Origin: Segatella albensis DSM 11370 = JCM 12258
GTDB taxonomy: Bacteria > Bacteroidota > Bacteroidia > Bacteroidales > Bacteroidaceae
DNA: 64,000 nt
NCBI RefSeq assembly: GCF_000426565.1
Contig: NZ_AUFP01000001.1
Coordinates: 248,001-312,000, forward strand
Direction: 5' to 3'
Below, one piece after another: positions 1-8,214 of the stretch. A model generated the notes under the pieces. That model was not told the origin of the DNA, made no database searches, and saw nothing but the letters and a program-made list of their open reading frames with translations. How positions within the stretch are numbered: the stretch's first letter is position 1; each line of letters starts with the position of its first letter. The position numbers were made by a program, and so were the translations under genes.

Positions 1-49
1 GAAGCAACTTGATTTTACGATCATAGAACAAGAAAAGAAGAAACGATAA
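1..49 (+). CDS. 3' end of an unidentified gene, cut by the window edge
   Basis: Only a C-terminal tail is present, read in the frame starting at base 2 and ending with TAA at 47-49 (KQLDFTIIEQEKKKR). The lysine-rich end is compatible with a real protein tail, and a long hairpin follows it 23 bases later, but with 15 residues no family can be named. It could also be a chance open frame. Confidence 0.35.
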   Translation, partial: KQLDFTIIEQEKKKR

Positions 50-71
50 CTCTTCTCGGTGAGATATTCAT

Positions 72-122
72 ATGAGTCCCATGAAGTCTATATATACAAA
101 AAATAGATTTCATGGGATTCAT
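72..122. terminator. 20-bp hairpin, possible terminator
   Basis: Bases 72-91 pair with 103-122 over 20 positions with only two G-T pairs, around an 11-base A-rich loop. There is no long T run after the right arm, so it may be an RNA-stabilising hairpin rather than a classical terminator. It sits between the gene tail at 1-49 and the promoter of the chromate-transporter pair. Confidence 0.5.
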
Positions 123-208
123 GTTTGTAGATATCTCTATGAGAGAATTCTAATCACTACTTATAATAATTTAATGCGATATACAAATAAGAATAAAGAA
201 AAAAGCAC

Positions 209-216
209 TACCTTTG
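209..216 (+). promoter_or_regulatory. -7 promoter element for the chromate-transporter pair
   Basis: TACCTTTG followed by CAGC is an exact match to the Bacteroidetes -7 box TAnnTTTG, 57 bases before the ATG of the first gene. No clear TTTG is seen at the -33 position. Confidence 0.55.
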
Positions 217-272
217 CAGCGGAATAAGAATGAGGTAAAAGACATTGATAAAGAAACTAAACAAAAAGAAAT

Positions 273-821
273 ATGTTATTAAAATTTTTCTTAACCTGTA
301 ATAAGATTGGAGCTTTCACCTTAGGAGGAGGATACGCTATGATTCCAATCATGGAACAGGAGTTTGTAGACAAGAACCATTGGATGGAACGACAAGAATT
401 CATGGATATCATGGTAGTGGCACAAACCACCCCAGGTATATTTTCAATAGATATGGCCAGCCATATCGGATATAAGATGAAAGGCGTCTGGGGCGGCATC
501 GTCGGTGCTATTGGCATAGCCTTACCTTCTATCATCATGATTCTGCTCATTGCCATGTTCTTCCATACTTTCAAGGATAACATTTATGTTGCTAAGTTTT
601 TCCGCGGAGCTCGTCCTGCAGTAGTGGCTCTCATCGCAGCACCCTGTTTCAAGATGGCCAAGACAGCCAACATCAACCGATACAACTGTTGGATTCCCAT
701 CGTCTGCTGTCTGCTAATAGCAGCTATGGGCGTATCACCAATTTGGATTATCATTGCAGCCGGAATATCAGGATTCCTCTATGGCAAATACAAGAGAAAG
801 AGAAACAATATAAAAGACTAA
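273..821 (+). CDS. chromate transporter family protein, first half-size subunit (ChrA-like)
   Basis: A 182-residue membrane protein of the CHR family. The family signature is visible near the N terminus: GGGYAM at residues 18-23 and TTPG at about 52-55, followed by several hydrophobic segments. It is a short-chain CHR protein, about half the length of full ChrA, and is followed 12 bases later by a second, similar half. Such short proteins occur as adjacent pairs that are thought to work together in the inner membrane. Substrate is uncertain: family members export chromate, but in gut anaerobes the natural role is unknown. Start ATG 273 follows an A-rich stretch. Confidence 0.9.
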   Translation: MLLKFFLTCNKIGAFTLGGGYAMIPIMEQEFVDKNHWMERQEFMDIMVVAQTTPGIFSIDMASHIGYKMKGVWGGIVGAIGIALPSIIMILLIAMFFHTFKDNIYVAKFFRGARPAVVALIAAPCFKMAKTANINRYNCWIPIVCCLLIAAMGVSPIWIIIAAGISGFLYGKYKRKRNNIKD

Positions 822-833
822 AAAGCAAGACAG

Positions 834-1406
834 ATGTTATTCGTAAAAATATTTTGGATATTCTCACAGATCGGCATATTCAACTTTGGTGGTGGTTATG
901 CCATGATCTCCCTTATCTACAACGATGTAGTAGTAAAGAACCATTGGCTCACAAGTTCCGAGTTTACCGATATCGTAGCCATCAGTCAGTCCACCCCAGG
1001 CCCTATCGGTATCAACGCGGCCACCTATACAGGCTATGTGGCCGTAGTAAATGCAGGATTTCCCCATTGGGCAGGCATCATAAGTGCCGTCATCGCCTCA
1101 CTGGCTATCATATGGCTACCATTCATCCTCATGATTTGTATCAGTCATTATCTGTTGAATCATAAAGACTCCCCGATCGTGAAGGATATCTTTGCAGCCC
1201 TTCGTCCAGCCATCATCGGACTGATTGCCGCTGCTGCCATCATGCTGATGAACAAAGACAACTTTGGTTCACCTCATGAGGATATGTTCTCCTTCGCCAT
1301 CAGCATCGCACTCTTTGCCGCAGCCTTCGTTGCCACAAGATTCTACAAGGCCAACCCTATCCTTGTACTTGCCCTCTGTGGCATCGTCGGTCTTATCGTC
1401 TATTAA
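834..1406 (+). CDS. chromate transporter family protein, second half-size subunit (ChrA-like)
   Basis: A 190-residue CHR-family membrane protein with GGGYAM at residues 19-24 and STPG at about 53-56. It is clearly a paralogue of the upstream gene and probably its obligate partner, since the two share one promoter and are separated by 12 bases. Hydrophobic segments fill the C-terminal two thirds. The pair resembles a split full-length ChrA. Anion export is inferred from the family; no substrate-specific residue can be judged here. Confidence 0.9.
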   Translation: MLFVKIFWIFSQIGIFNFGGGYAMISLIYNDVVVKNHWLTSSEFTDIVAISQSTPGPIGINAATYTGYVAVVNAGFPHWAGIISAVIASLAIIWLPFILMICISHYLLNHKDSPIVKDIFAALRPAIIGLIAAAAIMLMNKDNFGSPHEDMFSFAISIALFAAAFVATRFYKANPILVLALCGIVGLIVY

Positions 1407-1441
1407 CGGCATTCTACTACAAAGGAATGTAAAACCATATT

Positions 1442-1479
1442 AATTTTGCAGCAATAACGAAATAAATCACTACTTTTGC
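1442..1479 (+). promoter_or_regulatory. two tandem -7 elements before the hemolysin III gene
   Basis: TAATTTTG at 1442-1449 and TACTTTTG at 1472-1479 both match TAnnTTTG and both continue as CAGCA, so the two boxes form an imperfect direct repeat 30 bases apart. Either or both could drive the gene starting at 1504. Confidence 0.5.
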
Positions 1480-1503
1480 AGCAGTAAATCTACAAATAGA
1501 TGT

Positions 1504-2160
1504 ATGAAACTAAAGATATTTTTCTCGCATAAAGAAGAGCTATGGAACTCATGGAGCCATGCCGGAGGAATTGTACTGGGCATCATTGTCGGTACCATCT
1601 TCCTATATTACTGTTTCACCAACAGCAATGGATGGGCAACGGCTGGTGTCATCCTATATCTCTTCGGTATGCTCATGTCATACATCGCCTCAACGATCTA
1701 TCATGCAGTATCAGCATGGAGCAAATGGAAAGAACGACTGCGCAAATGGGATCATGCAGCAATCTACTGGCATATCGCCGGAAGCTATTCACCCATCACC
1801 TTGATAGCCTTGCGCGATGAAGGCTATTGGGGATGGGCATTATTCATATTCGTATGGGTGTGCGCCATTGCCGGCACCATCTCCAGTTTCTATAAACTGA
1901 AAGGGCACAGCAATCTGGAAACACTAACCTTCGTCGGTATGGGTCTGTGCGTGCTCACCGCATTGAAACCACTCCTCGACGCACTTACCACAGCAGCTTT
2001 CATTTGGATTGTAGCCGAAGGCGTATGCTATATCACGGGAGCATTATTCTATAGTCTCCGCAAACGCAAATACATGCATACCGTATTCCATTTCTTTGTT
2101 TTGGCAGGAAGCATCTGCCATATCATCGCTGTTTGGGACATTCTGATGCAATATATCTAA
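1504..2160 (+). CDS. hemolysin III family membrane protein (PAQR type)
   Basis: A 218-residue polytopic membrane protein of the YqfA/hemolysin III (PAQR-like) family. Seen in the sequence: NSWSHAGG near residue 16, STIYHAVSAW at about 63, a conserved DHAAIYWHIAGSY segment at about 83-95, and a C-terminal HFFVLAGSICHI. These histidines and the aspartate correspond to the family's putative metal-binding residues. About seven hydrophobic segments are present. The name is historical; in most bacteria these proteins are linked to membrane lipid homeostasis rather than to haemolysis. It stands alone with its own promoter. Confidence 0.88.
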   Translation: MKLKIFFSHKEELWNSWSHAGGIVLGIIVGTIFLYYCFTNSNGWATAGVILYLFGMLMSYIASTIYHAVSAWSKWKERLRKWDHAAIYWHIAGSYSPITLIALRDEGYWGWALFIFVWVCAIAGTISSFYKLKGHSNLETLTFVGMGLCVLTALKPLLDALTTAAFIWIVAEGVCYITGALFYSLRKRKYMHTVFHFFVLAGSICHIIAVWDILMQYI

Positions 2161-2240
2161 AAAAGTATACCAAATTATCCCAAACTGAATTATTTTTTAC
2201 CAAAACGAGAACAATTTTCATTTTTCTCGATATTATTTCC

Positions 2241-2248
2241 TTATTTTG
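2241..2248 (+). promoter_or_regulatory. -7-like element, near-leaderless start for the ThiD-like/AraC gene
   Basis: TTATTTTG, one mismatch from TAnnTTTG, ends only 5 bases before GTG 2254 and 8 bases before ATG 2257. Transcription would begin at or next to the start codon, so the mRNA would have almost no 5' leader. Confidence 0.4.
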
Positions 2249-2253
2249 CAGTC

Positions 2254-3207
2254 GTGATGGAAAATAAGAAGGTGATATTGACGATAACCGGTTCCGATAG
2301 CACAGGCGAATCAGGTATACAGGCCGATGTGAAAACCATATCGGAACTTGGTGGCAATGCTCTATCGGTGATCACCTCTATCACCATTCAGAACACACTG
2401 GGCATTCAAGAGTTCTACGACCTACCGGCAGATGTCATCGCAGGACAGATAGACGCCATCATGAATGATGTGGCACCAGAAGTGGTAAAGATTGGTATGA
2501 TTCGTAACCAAAAGGTGCTCGACGTACTCTGCAGAGCTATTCTGAAATATCATCCGGCCCAAGTGATCTATCACCCCGTGATATTCTCAGCACGAGGCGA
2601 GCAACTTATGAATGAGGATATTCTCACTCTCGTCGGCCGACAGTTGTTCCCGTTGTGCGACTGGATTATCATCAAAAGAAAAGATATCGGGTATTTCCAT
2701 CCCGACGATCAAAGGCATCTGCTTGTCATCGATGAAACATTGCCTGTGATACACGGACAAACCAATGCCTTTGCCTCGGCACTGGCCGCCTATCGCTGTC
2801 AAGGTGTCGAACTCCATGAGGCGATAAAGAAAGCCCACGAATATGTTGTGCAGAAAGCGCTCAGACACAACAATCTACAAGGGCGAAGTAGTGAGCTATA
2901 TAATGCCTTCATCAACCTCATGCACAAGCATTACCAAAAGCATAGCGACGTACAGTTCTATGCCGACATGCTGAATGTAAGCAGCAGATACTTGGCTCAG
3001 GTGACGCGCCGTGTGTCGGAACAATCCCCTAAGGCAATCATCGACGACTATCTGATCAAGAACATCAAGCGACAGCTGCTTACCACACAGAACAACGTGC
3101 AACAAATCGCATACGCACTGGGATTCTCTTCTCAGGCTCACATGACAAGATATTTTAGAAAACTTACAGGATTAACCCCGAGTAAATTCCGGAAACAAAA
3201 GGATTGA
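2254..3207 (+). CDS. ThiD-like ligand domain fused to AraC-type DNA-binding domain, probable regulator
   Basis: About 317 residues. Residues 6 to about 195 follow the ribokinase-like ThiD/PdxK fold: [19 protein letters not shown] and [10 protein letters not shown] are close to phosphomethylpyrimidine kinase. The kinase part is shortened before its C-terminal half, and the HGTGC anion-hole/catalytic motif reads HGQTN at about residues 167-171, so the catalytic Cys is Asn. Residues of about 220-317 form an AraC helix-turn-helix pair ([46 protein letters not shown]). The likely role is a vitamin-binding transcription regulator, not an enzyme. It lies 44 bases before pdxS on the same strand, suggesting it senses a pyridoxine or pyrimidine vitamer and controls pdxST. 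ATG 2257 is the alternative start to GTG 2254. Confidence 0.85.
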   Translation: MMENKKVILTITGSDSTGESGIQADVKTISELGGNALSVITSITIQNTLGIQEFYDLPADVIAGQIDAIMNDVAPEVVKIGMIRNQKVLDVLCRAILKYHPAQVIYHPVIFSARGEQLMNEDILTLVGRQLFPLCDWIIIKRKDIGYFHPDDQRHLLVIDETLPVIHGQTNAFASALAAYRCQGVELHEAIKKAHEYVVQKALRHNNLQGRSSELYNAFINLMHKHYQKHSDVQFYADMLNVSSRYLAQVTRRVSEQSPKAIIDDYLIKNIKRQLLTTQNNVQQIAYALGFSSQAHMTRYFRKLTGLTPSKFRKQKD

Positions 3208-3251
3208 TCAGTATCAAAGAATTACCTTTTTTAAAGAAGAAAGATTTTATT

Positions 3252-4127
3252 ATGTCAGAAAACAGACAGACTTTGAACCGCAATTTGGCTCAGATGCTGA
3301 AGGGCGGTGTGATTATGGACGTAACCACTCCAGAACAGGCTCGTATCGCAGAAGAATCAGGCGCTTGTGCAGTAATGGCACTAGAACGCATCCCTGCCGA
3401 CATTCGTGCAGCAGGTGGCGTATCGCGCATGAGCGACCCCAAGATAATCAAGGGAATACAAGAGGCTGTAAGTATTCCGGTAATGGCTAAATGCCGCATC
3501 GGTCACTTCGCAGAAGCTCAGATTCTGCAAGCCATCGAGATAGACTATATCGACGAGAGCGAGGTTCTCTCACCAGCAGATGATGTATATCACATCGACA
3601 AGACAAAATTTGAAGTACCATTCGTATGTGGCGCCAAGAACCTGAGTGAGGCTCTCCGCCGAATCGCTGAGGGGGCCACGATGATTCGTACCAAGGGCGA
3701 ACCGGGCACAGGCGATGTCGTACAGGCCGTGAAGCACATGAGGATGATGCAGAGTCAGATTCGCGACATCGTAAGCAAAAGTGAAGACGAGCTCTATGAA
3801 GCTGCCAAACAGTTGCAGGCGCCTTACGACTTGGTGAAATATGTTCACGACCATGGCAAACTACCGGTAGTCAACTTTGCAGCCGGTGGTGTAGCAACCC
3901 CTGCCGATGCTGCGCTGATGATGCAGTTGGGTGCAGAAGGTGTCTTCGTGGGCAGCGGTATCTTCAAGAGCGGCAACCCACGCAAGCGTGCCACAGCCAT
4001 CGTACAGGCTGTAACCAACTACAACGACCCTAAGATACTAGCCGAGATCAGTGAAGACTTAGGTGAGGCCATGGTGGGCATCAACGAGCAAGAGATAAAA
4101 TTACTGATGGCTGAACGTGGTAAATAA
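3252..4127 (+). CDS. pdxS: pyridoxal 5'-phosphate synthase subunit PdxS
   Basis: 291 residues when started at ATG 3252 ([11 protein letters not shown]), the usual PdxS length; an in-frame ATG at 3204 would add 16 atypical residues, and a purine-rich site sits at 3233-3243. PdxS makes pyridoxal phosphate from ribose 5-phosphate, glyceraldehyde 3-phosphate and ammonia. Family motifs: [29 protein letters not shown] region, [10 protein letters not shown] and [11 protein letters not shown] with the active-site lysines, and [13 protein letters not shown] near the phosphate site. It is followed 15 bases later by pdxT, its glutaminase partner, and preceded by the ThiD-like/AraC regulator. Confidence 0.97.
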   Translation: MSENRQTLNRNLAQMLKGGVIMDVTTPEQARIAEESGACAVMALERIPADIRAAGGVSRMSDPKIIKGIQEAVSIPVMAKCRIGHFAEAQILQAIEIDYIDESEVLSPADDVYHIDKTKFEVPFVCGAKNLSEALRRIAEGATMIRTKGEPGTGDVVQAVKHMRMMQSQIRDIVSKSEDELYEAAKQLQAPYDLVKYVHDHGKLPVVNFAAGGVATPADAALMMQLGAEGVFVGSGIFKSGNPRKRATAIVQAVTNYNDPKILAEISEDLGEAMVGINEQEIKLLMAERGK

Positions 4128-4142
4128 TAGGTATCGTAGAAG

Positions 4143-4715
4143 ATGATGAGAATAGCGGTATTAGCTTTACAAGGTGCCTTTGCTGAGCATCGCAAGATGC
4201 TCTGCAACTTGGGCATAGACAGTTTTGAAATCAGACAACGATCTGATTGGGATGAGCATAAAGACGGACTCATCATCCCGGGCGGTGAGAGTACGACGCA
4301 ACTGAAACTGCTGAAGGATTTGGAACTGTTGAAGCCCATACAGGAAGATATCCGGAAAGGACTTCCTGTGTTTGGAACCTGTGCGGGATTGATTCTGCTG
4401 GCGAAAGATGTAGAGGGTGAGGATTTTGAAAGGATCTCAACCATGGACATCCACGTGAAGAGGAATGCCTACGGCAGACAGATGGGTAGCTTCTATACCG
4501 AAGACAACTTCCAAGAAATAGGAAAGGTGCCCATGACTTTCATCAGAGCACCTTATATCATGAGAGGAGAACCTCATGTCGACATCCTTGCCGAAACAGG
4601 CGGACATATCGTCGCTGCGCAACAGGGAAACCAACTGGTCACTTCATTCCATCCGGAACTGAATGATGACCCGAGAATTCACCAATACTTCATCAATATG
4701 ATCACAAAACAGTAA
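4143..4715 (+). CDS. pdxT: pyridoxal 5'-phosphate synthase glutaminase subunit PdxT
   Basis: 190 residues, normal for PdxT, a class I glutamine amidotransferase that supplies ammonia to PdxS. Seen: LALQGAFAEH at the N terminus, GGEST at about 41-45, catalytic Cys80 in GTCAGLIL, and the His/Glu pair in SFHPEL near the C terminus. Start is ATG 4143 or the adjacent ATG 4146. It is co-directional with pdxS at 15 bases. Its 3' end overlaps the 3' end of the convergent beta-glucosidase gene by 14 bases, so no separate terminator lies between them. Confidence 0.97.
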   Translation: MMRIAVLALQGAFAEHRKMLCNLGIDSFEIRQRSDWDEHKDGLIIPGGESTTQLKLLKDLELLKPIQEDIRKGLPVFGTCAGLILLAKDVEGEDFERISTMDIHVKRNAYGRQMGSFYTEDNFQEIGKVPMTFIRAPYIMRGEPHVDILAETGGHIVAAQQGNQLVTSFHPELNDDPRIHQYFINMITKQ

Positions 4716-6966
4716 TCGTAGACTTCCTGAGATTCCGATCATCACTGTCAGGGCCCACCATCACCTCTATTTCTCCTGGGTCGATGACATGATTCAAATC
4801 GGCATCGTAATATTTCAGGAGTTCCGGTGTAATCTCGAAACTTACTTGAGTGCTTTCGCCTGCCTTCAGATGAATACGGCGGAAGCCTTTAAGTTCTTTG
4901 ACAGGACGAGCCACACGGGCTGCTGGGTCGTGAGTGTACATCTGTACGATCTCATCACCATCGCGACTGCCCGTGTTGGTCACGGTAACAGTAGCCGTGA
5001 GCCTACCGTCACGCCCGAGGGTTTTACCGCTCAAGGTGATGTCACTATAAGAGAAGGTGGTGTAAGACAGGCCATAACCGAAAGGATAGAGAGGGTCGTT
5101 TCTTACATCGATATAGTTGCTCTGGAATTTCTGATATTCCTTGGCACGCGGCGCAACAGGGCGACCGGTATTCAGATGATTGTAATACAAAGGAATCTGT
5201 CCCAGCGACTGAGGGAATGTCGTCGTCAACTTGCCCGATGGCATCTGGTCGCCGAAGAGAACATCACTGATGGCATCACCAGCCTCACTGCCGGCAAACC
5301 ATACATTCATGATGGCAGGAACATGCTCACTCTCCCACTTCATGATGGTAGGGCGACCCGAGAAGTTCAACAACACCAACGGTTTGCCCAAAGCTACAAG
5401 TTTCTGAAGCAGTTGCATCTGTACATCCGGTAAAGCAAGGTCAGAGCGACTAGAACTCTCACCGCTCATCTCTGCCATCTCACCCATAGCACACACGATA
5501 ACATCAGCGCGCTGAGCCAACTGCAAAGCCTCCTTCTGAGCCTCCGCATCATTCACACGGGGTATCGGGCGACCGAAAGTAGCCCCTTTCTGAGTGGTCT
5601 CATCGGCATAGATATTACAGCCCTGTGCATATTCCACGACAGCCTTACCCTTCACCGCACGTTGCATAGCCTCTTTCAGAGTACTGTATTTCTCCGGAAT
5701 ATCACCGGTAGACCAACAGCCCACCATATTACTACGATTGTCACCAAGAGGGCCGATCAAGGCAATCTTGCCCTTCTTCTGCAAAGGAAGGATATGATCA
5801 TCATTCTTCAACAAGACGAAAGTCTCTGCAGCCAACTGACGTGCAGCAGCACGATTCTCGGCAGTATAAAGATCTTTCTGCAGACGCTTCTTATCAATGA
5901 AACGATATGGGTCTTTGAACAATCCCAACTTATATTTTGCTTCGAGAACTTTACGGCATGCACGGTCGATATCAGCCTGAGAGACGGTGCCGGACTTCAA
6001 GCATTTCTCCAAATTCTCTATGAACGCATTGCTGCACATATCCATATCAGTACCAGCCTTCAGAGCGAGCGCAGAACAAGTCATCTGGTCGCCCAGTCCA
6101 TGACTCGTCATCTCCTTGATAGAACCATAGTCGGTCACCACAAAGCCATCATATTTCCACTGGTTGCGCAGCACATCCGTGACAAGCCACTTATTGGCAG
6201 TGGCAGGGATACCGTCTACGAGATTGAAGCTCGTCATAAAAGAGCCGGCTCCAGCCTCGGCAGCAGCCTTATAACCTGCGAAATACTGATTATACATACG
6301 CACCTTACTCATGTCCACGGTATTATAGTCGCGACCGGCCTCAATAGCGCCATAAAGCGCATAATGCTTCACACACGCCATCACGTTCTCCTTACCATAA
6401 TTACCCTGCAAGCCTTTCACCATAGCCTGAGCGATACAAGCGCCGAGGAACGGATCTTCGCCATTGCCCTCGGCAATACGTCCCCAACGAGGATCTAGGG
6501 CAATATCTACCATCGGACTGTATGCCCAGTTGATTCCTAAGGCCGTAGCCTCCTTGGCAGCGATGCGGGCACTGTTCTCGATAGCAGCGATATCCCAGCT
6601 ACATGATAATGCCAAAGGAATAGGAAAGACCGTCTGATAGCCATGGATGACATCCTGACCGAAGATCAGCGGAATGCCGAGTCGGCTCTTCTTGACAGCG
6701 ACCTCCTGCAAGGCACGAATCTTGTCGAGCCCCTTGACATTGAGCACCGCACCAAGTTCGCCTTTAGCCGTAAGTTCGCCCAAAGGACTTTTCATGACAG
6801 CTCCCGTAGTGATGTCGTTACCAGGAAGCAAATTCAACTGACCTATTTTCTCTTGCAAGGTCATCTTCTGCATCAGTTTGTCGATATACTGGTTCATATC
6901 CGACTGTGCAAAGATACCTGTACACACGGCTATAAAAACCGAAGTTAATAACAAGCGCTTTTTCAT
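4702..6966 (-). CDS. bglX: periplasmic glycoside hydrolase family 3 beta-glucosidase (BglX-like)
   Basis: 754 residues starting at ATG 6966, which gives the signal peptide MKKRLLLTSVFIAVCTGIFAQ; a longer frame upstream adds a non-signal N terminus and crosses the promoter. Domain order: GH3 N-terminal barrel (IFGQDVIHGYQT, KHYALYGA), nucleophile Asp279 in VVTDYGS, GH3 C-terminal domain (ALIGPLGDNRSNM, CAMGEMAEMSGE), and a fibronectin III-like tail (YPFGYGLSYTTF). Expected to release terminal glucose from beta-glucosides or oligosaccharides in the periplasm. No polysaccharide utilisation locus is adjacent, so it appears as a stand-alone housekeeping glycosidase. Confidence 0.95.
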   Translation of the reverse strand: MKKRLLLTSVFIAVCTGIFAQSDMNQYIDKLMQKMTLQEKIGQLNLLPGNDITTGAVMKSPLGELTAKGELGAVLNVKGLDKIRALQEVAVKKSRLGIPLIFGQDVIHGYQTVFPIPLALSCSWDIAAIENSARIAAKEATALGINWAYSPMVDIALDPRWGRIAEGNGEDPFLGACIAQAMVKGLQGNYGKENVMACVKHYALYGAIEAGRDYNTVDMSKVRMYNQYFAGYKAAAEAGAGSFMTSFNLVDGIPATANKWLVTDVLRNQWKYDGFVVTDYGSIKEMTSHGLGDQMTCSALALKAGTDMDMCSNAFIENLEKCLKSGTVSQADIDRACRKVLEAKYKLGLFKDPYRFIDKKRLQKDLYTAENRAAARQLAAETFVLLKNDDHILPLQKKGKIALIGPLGDNRSNMVGCWSTGDIPEKYSTLKEAMQRAVKGKAVVEYAQGCNIYADETTQKGATFGRPIPRVNDAEAQKEALQLAQRADVIVCAMGEMAEMSGESSSRSDLALPDVQMQLLQKLVALGKPLVLLNFSGRPTIMKWESEHVPAIMNVWFAGSEAGDAISDVLFGDQMPSGKLTTTFPQSLGQIPLYYNHLNTGRPVAPRAKEYQKFQSNYIDVRNDPLYPFGYGLSYTTFSYSDITLSGKTLGRDGRLTATVTVTNTGSRDGDEIVQMYTHDPAARVARPVKELKGFRRIHLKAGESTQVSFEITPELLKYYDADLNHVIDPGEIEVMVGPDSDDRNLRKSTITVL

Positions 6967-6990
6967 AAGAATTTTGTATCTAATCAAACA

Positions 6991-6998
6991 CAAAGATA
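6991..6998 (-). promoter_or_regulatory. -7 element for the GH3 beta-glucosidase gene
   Basis: On the minus strand this reads TATCTTTG followed by TGTTTG, an exact TAnnTTTG box, about 25 bases upstream of ATG 6966. It supports the shorter start. Confidence 0.55.
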
Positions 6999-7035
6999 CG
7001 GTTTTTCTTTTGAATATCACTAAAATATCACACAA

Positions 7036-7262
7036 AAATGCAAATTGTCATCTGTCATCAGCAACCATCCAACAAGTTAAAATTATTAACGTTAGAACAG
7101 CAAATGTTAAACCAAAAGATACAGACTTTTTTCGTCATCTAGATAAATGTATCGTCTTCAATTTCCGCGAAAACATAAAAATAACAAAAGGCCCATAAGG
7201 TCTTCCGTCCCCGACATTAACGCAACAAGGCTCCTCATGGTAAGTATCATGCGGAGCCTTGT
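7036..7262. other. intergenic, hairpin only
   Basis: No gene is supported here. The only structure is a hairpin at 7226-7261 (CAAGGCTCC pairing with GGAGCCTTG, with a further ATG/CAT pair inside and TTT after it), which may be a weak terminator for rightward transcription. Confidence 0.4.
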
Positions 7263-7403
7263 TTGATCGGTTCAGTCATCAAGGAGATGCTTCGTAAGAA
7301 CAAACTTTTCCGTGACTTCTGTCTCCATGCGGCTGAGGAACTGAAGATGGCGCTGGGCTTCGTAGAGAAGAAGGCGATTTTGGGGGAGATGAGAATGAAT
7401 TAA
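7263..7403 (+). pseudogene. 46-codon remnant reading frame of unknown origin
   Basis: From TTG 7263 to TAA 7401-7403 there is an open frame with normal-looking composition (ending KKAILGEMRMN), charged and helical, without an ATG at a sensible place. It stops just before the inverted TTACAG iterons. It looks like the 3' end of a lost gene in a decayed accessory patch. I cannot name the family. Confidence 0.25.
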
Positions 7404-7408
7404 AAGAA

Positions 7409-7595
7409 AAGCGTTACAGTTGTTACAGTTACAGTTCGTTTTCTGTGAGGTAGTACACTCTATACTCTTTATTATCTATTTATATGTTTATATATATTAT
7501 ATATATAATATATATAAAAACTAATAAGGGTGTAAAATTCCCTAATTGTGCATAACGCATAAAAAACAACTGTAACAACTGTAACTGTAACGCTT
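7409..7595. repeat. inverted TTACAG iterons flanking an AT-rich core
   Basis: Left arm 7409-7436 contains GCGTTACAG, TTGTTACAG and TTACAG; the right arm 7568-7595 contains the same units on the other strand in swapped order (AACTGTAACAACTGTAACTG then TAACGC). The core, at about 7475-7520, is nearly pure A/T with TATATA runs. This lies directly before the truncated DUF3987 gene. Function is unknown; a replication or regulatory origin of a lost mobile element, or a recombination remnant, is possible. Confidence 0.5.
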
Positions 7596-7650
7596 TAAAT
7601 CTTAGCTCTTTCTCTAAGAAGTTGAATATCAATAATTTAACGATTTTAAA

Positions 7651-7950
7651 ATGAAATACGATATTACGAAACAGGCATCTCCTATGATGCCATACCTCGG
7701 TAAAGGTACCGAATGTATCAAACTTTTGGTCTCTCAAATCTCACCTGATATGCGTGAAGTTATCGTACCGATGCTTTTTCCTGCTTTGGGAGCTTACATT
7801 TTCGGAACGGAGTTCATGTATCCGGACAATACGTGGAAGGAGCCTTGCGGACTCTTGGCTCATCTCGTCGGTGAGTCGGGCATGGAAAAAGACAAATATC
7901 TTACCCCTCGCCAGGCACGAATTATCGTCTATTTCCTAGGGGAGCCGTAA
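7651..7950 (+). pseudogene. truncated DUF3987-type (VirE/primase-associated ATPase) gene
   Basis: The 99-residue product begins MKYDITKQASPMMPYLGKG and includes PMLFPALGAYIFGTEF and GLLAHLVGESGMEKD. This matches the N-terminal part of the DUF3987 ATPase family, in which the last segment should be a Walker A motif (GxxGxGK) and several hundred residues should follow. Here the motif is degraded to GESGMEKD and the frame ends about 25 residues later. DUF3987 genes belong to mobile or accessory modules in Bacteroidales, often next to HU-like genes. Most likely a decayed gene; expression as a short protein cannot be excluded. Confidence 0.55.
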
Positions 7951-8170
7951 AGAAACGTATAAGAAGGCATCAAAAGGAGCGTAACGTATAACAACGCATC
8001 ATCGGCTTTTGGGGATGTTGTATCTTTGCCATCGCAATCCTGAAGGACGGGGTGTAGCGCTCCCCAGTCCCGAAGGCATCCCGAAGGGTCACAAGGAGAC
8101 GTCCGAGCGATGCGGAGGGGTGGAAGGCAAATATGTTGATTTTCTTTGTGCTAACAGCATCTATATTGTG
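7951..8170 (+). ncRNA. possible structured RNA or leader remnant, GC-rich
   Basis: A consensus-like -7 box TATCTTTG lies at 8021-8028. The next 110 bases are much richer in G and C than the surroundings and repeat the motif CCYGAAGG three times (about 8039, 8073 and 8085). Small hairpins are visible (GGGG...CCCC around AGCGCT; CCC-GAA-GGG). No convincing reading frame covers it. It may be a small RNA, or the leader of a lost HU-like gene from the same decayed module as the DUF3987 fragment. Confidence 0.35.
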
Positions 8171-8180
8171 AAAAAAAGTG

Positions 8181-8188
8181 TACCTTTG
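8181..8188 (+). promoter_or_regulatory. -7 element for the propeller-like gene
   Basis: TACCTTTG matches TAnnTTTG and lies 26 bases before ATG 8215. Confidence 0.5.
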
Positions 8189-8214
8189 TCTTCAACAATC
8201 ATTTACTTACTACA

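Noticed and set aside
689..1165. 158-codon + strand frame overlapping both chromate-transporter genes
   Set aside because: Out-of-frame shadow; arginine/histidine-rich with no motif, while both overlapping genes carry clear CHR signatures.
4789..6498. Long + strand open frames (214 and 278 codons) opposite the GH3 beta-glucosidase
   Set aside because: They are antisense to a complete, recognisable enzyme and show no family motifs; shadows of codon bias.
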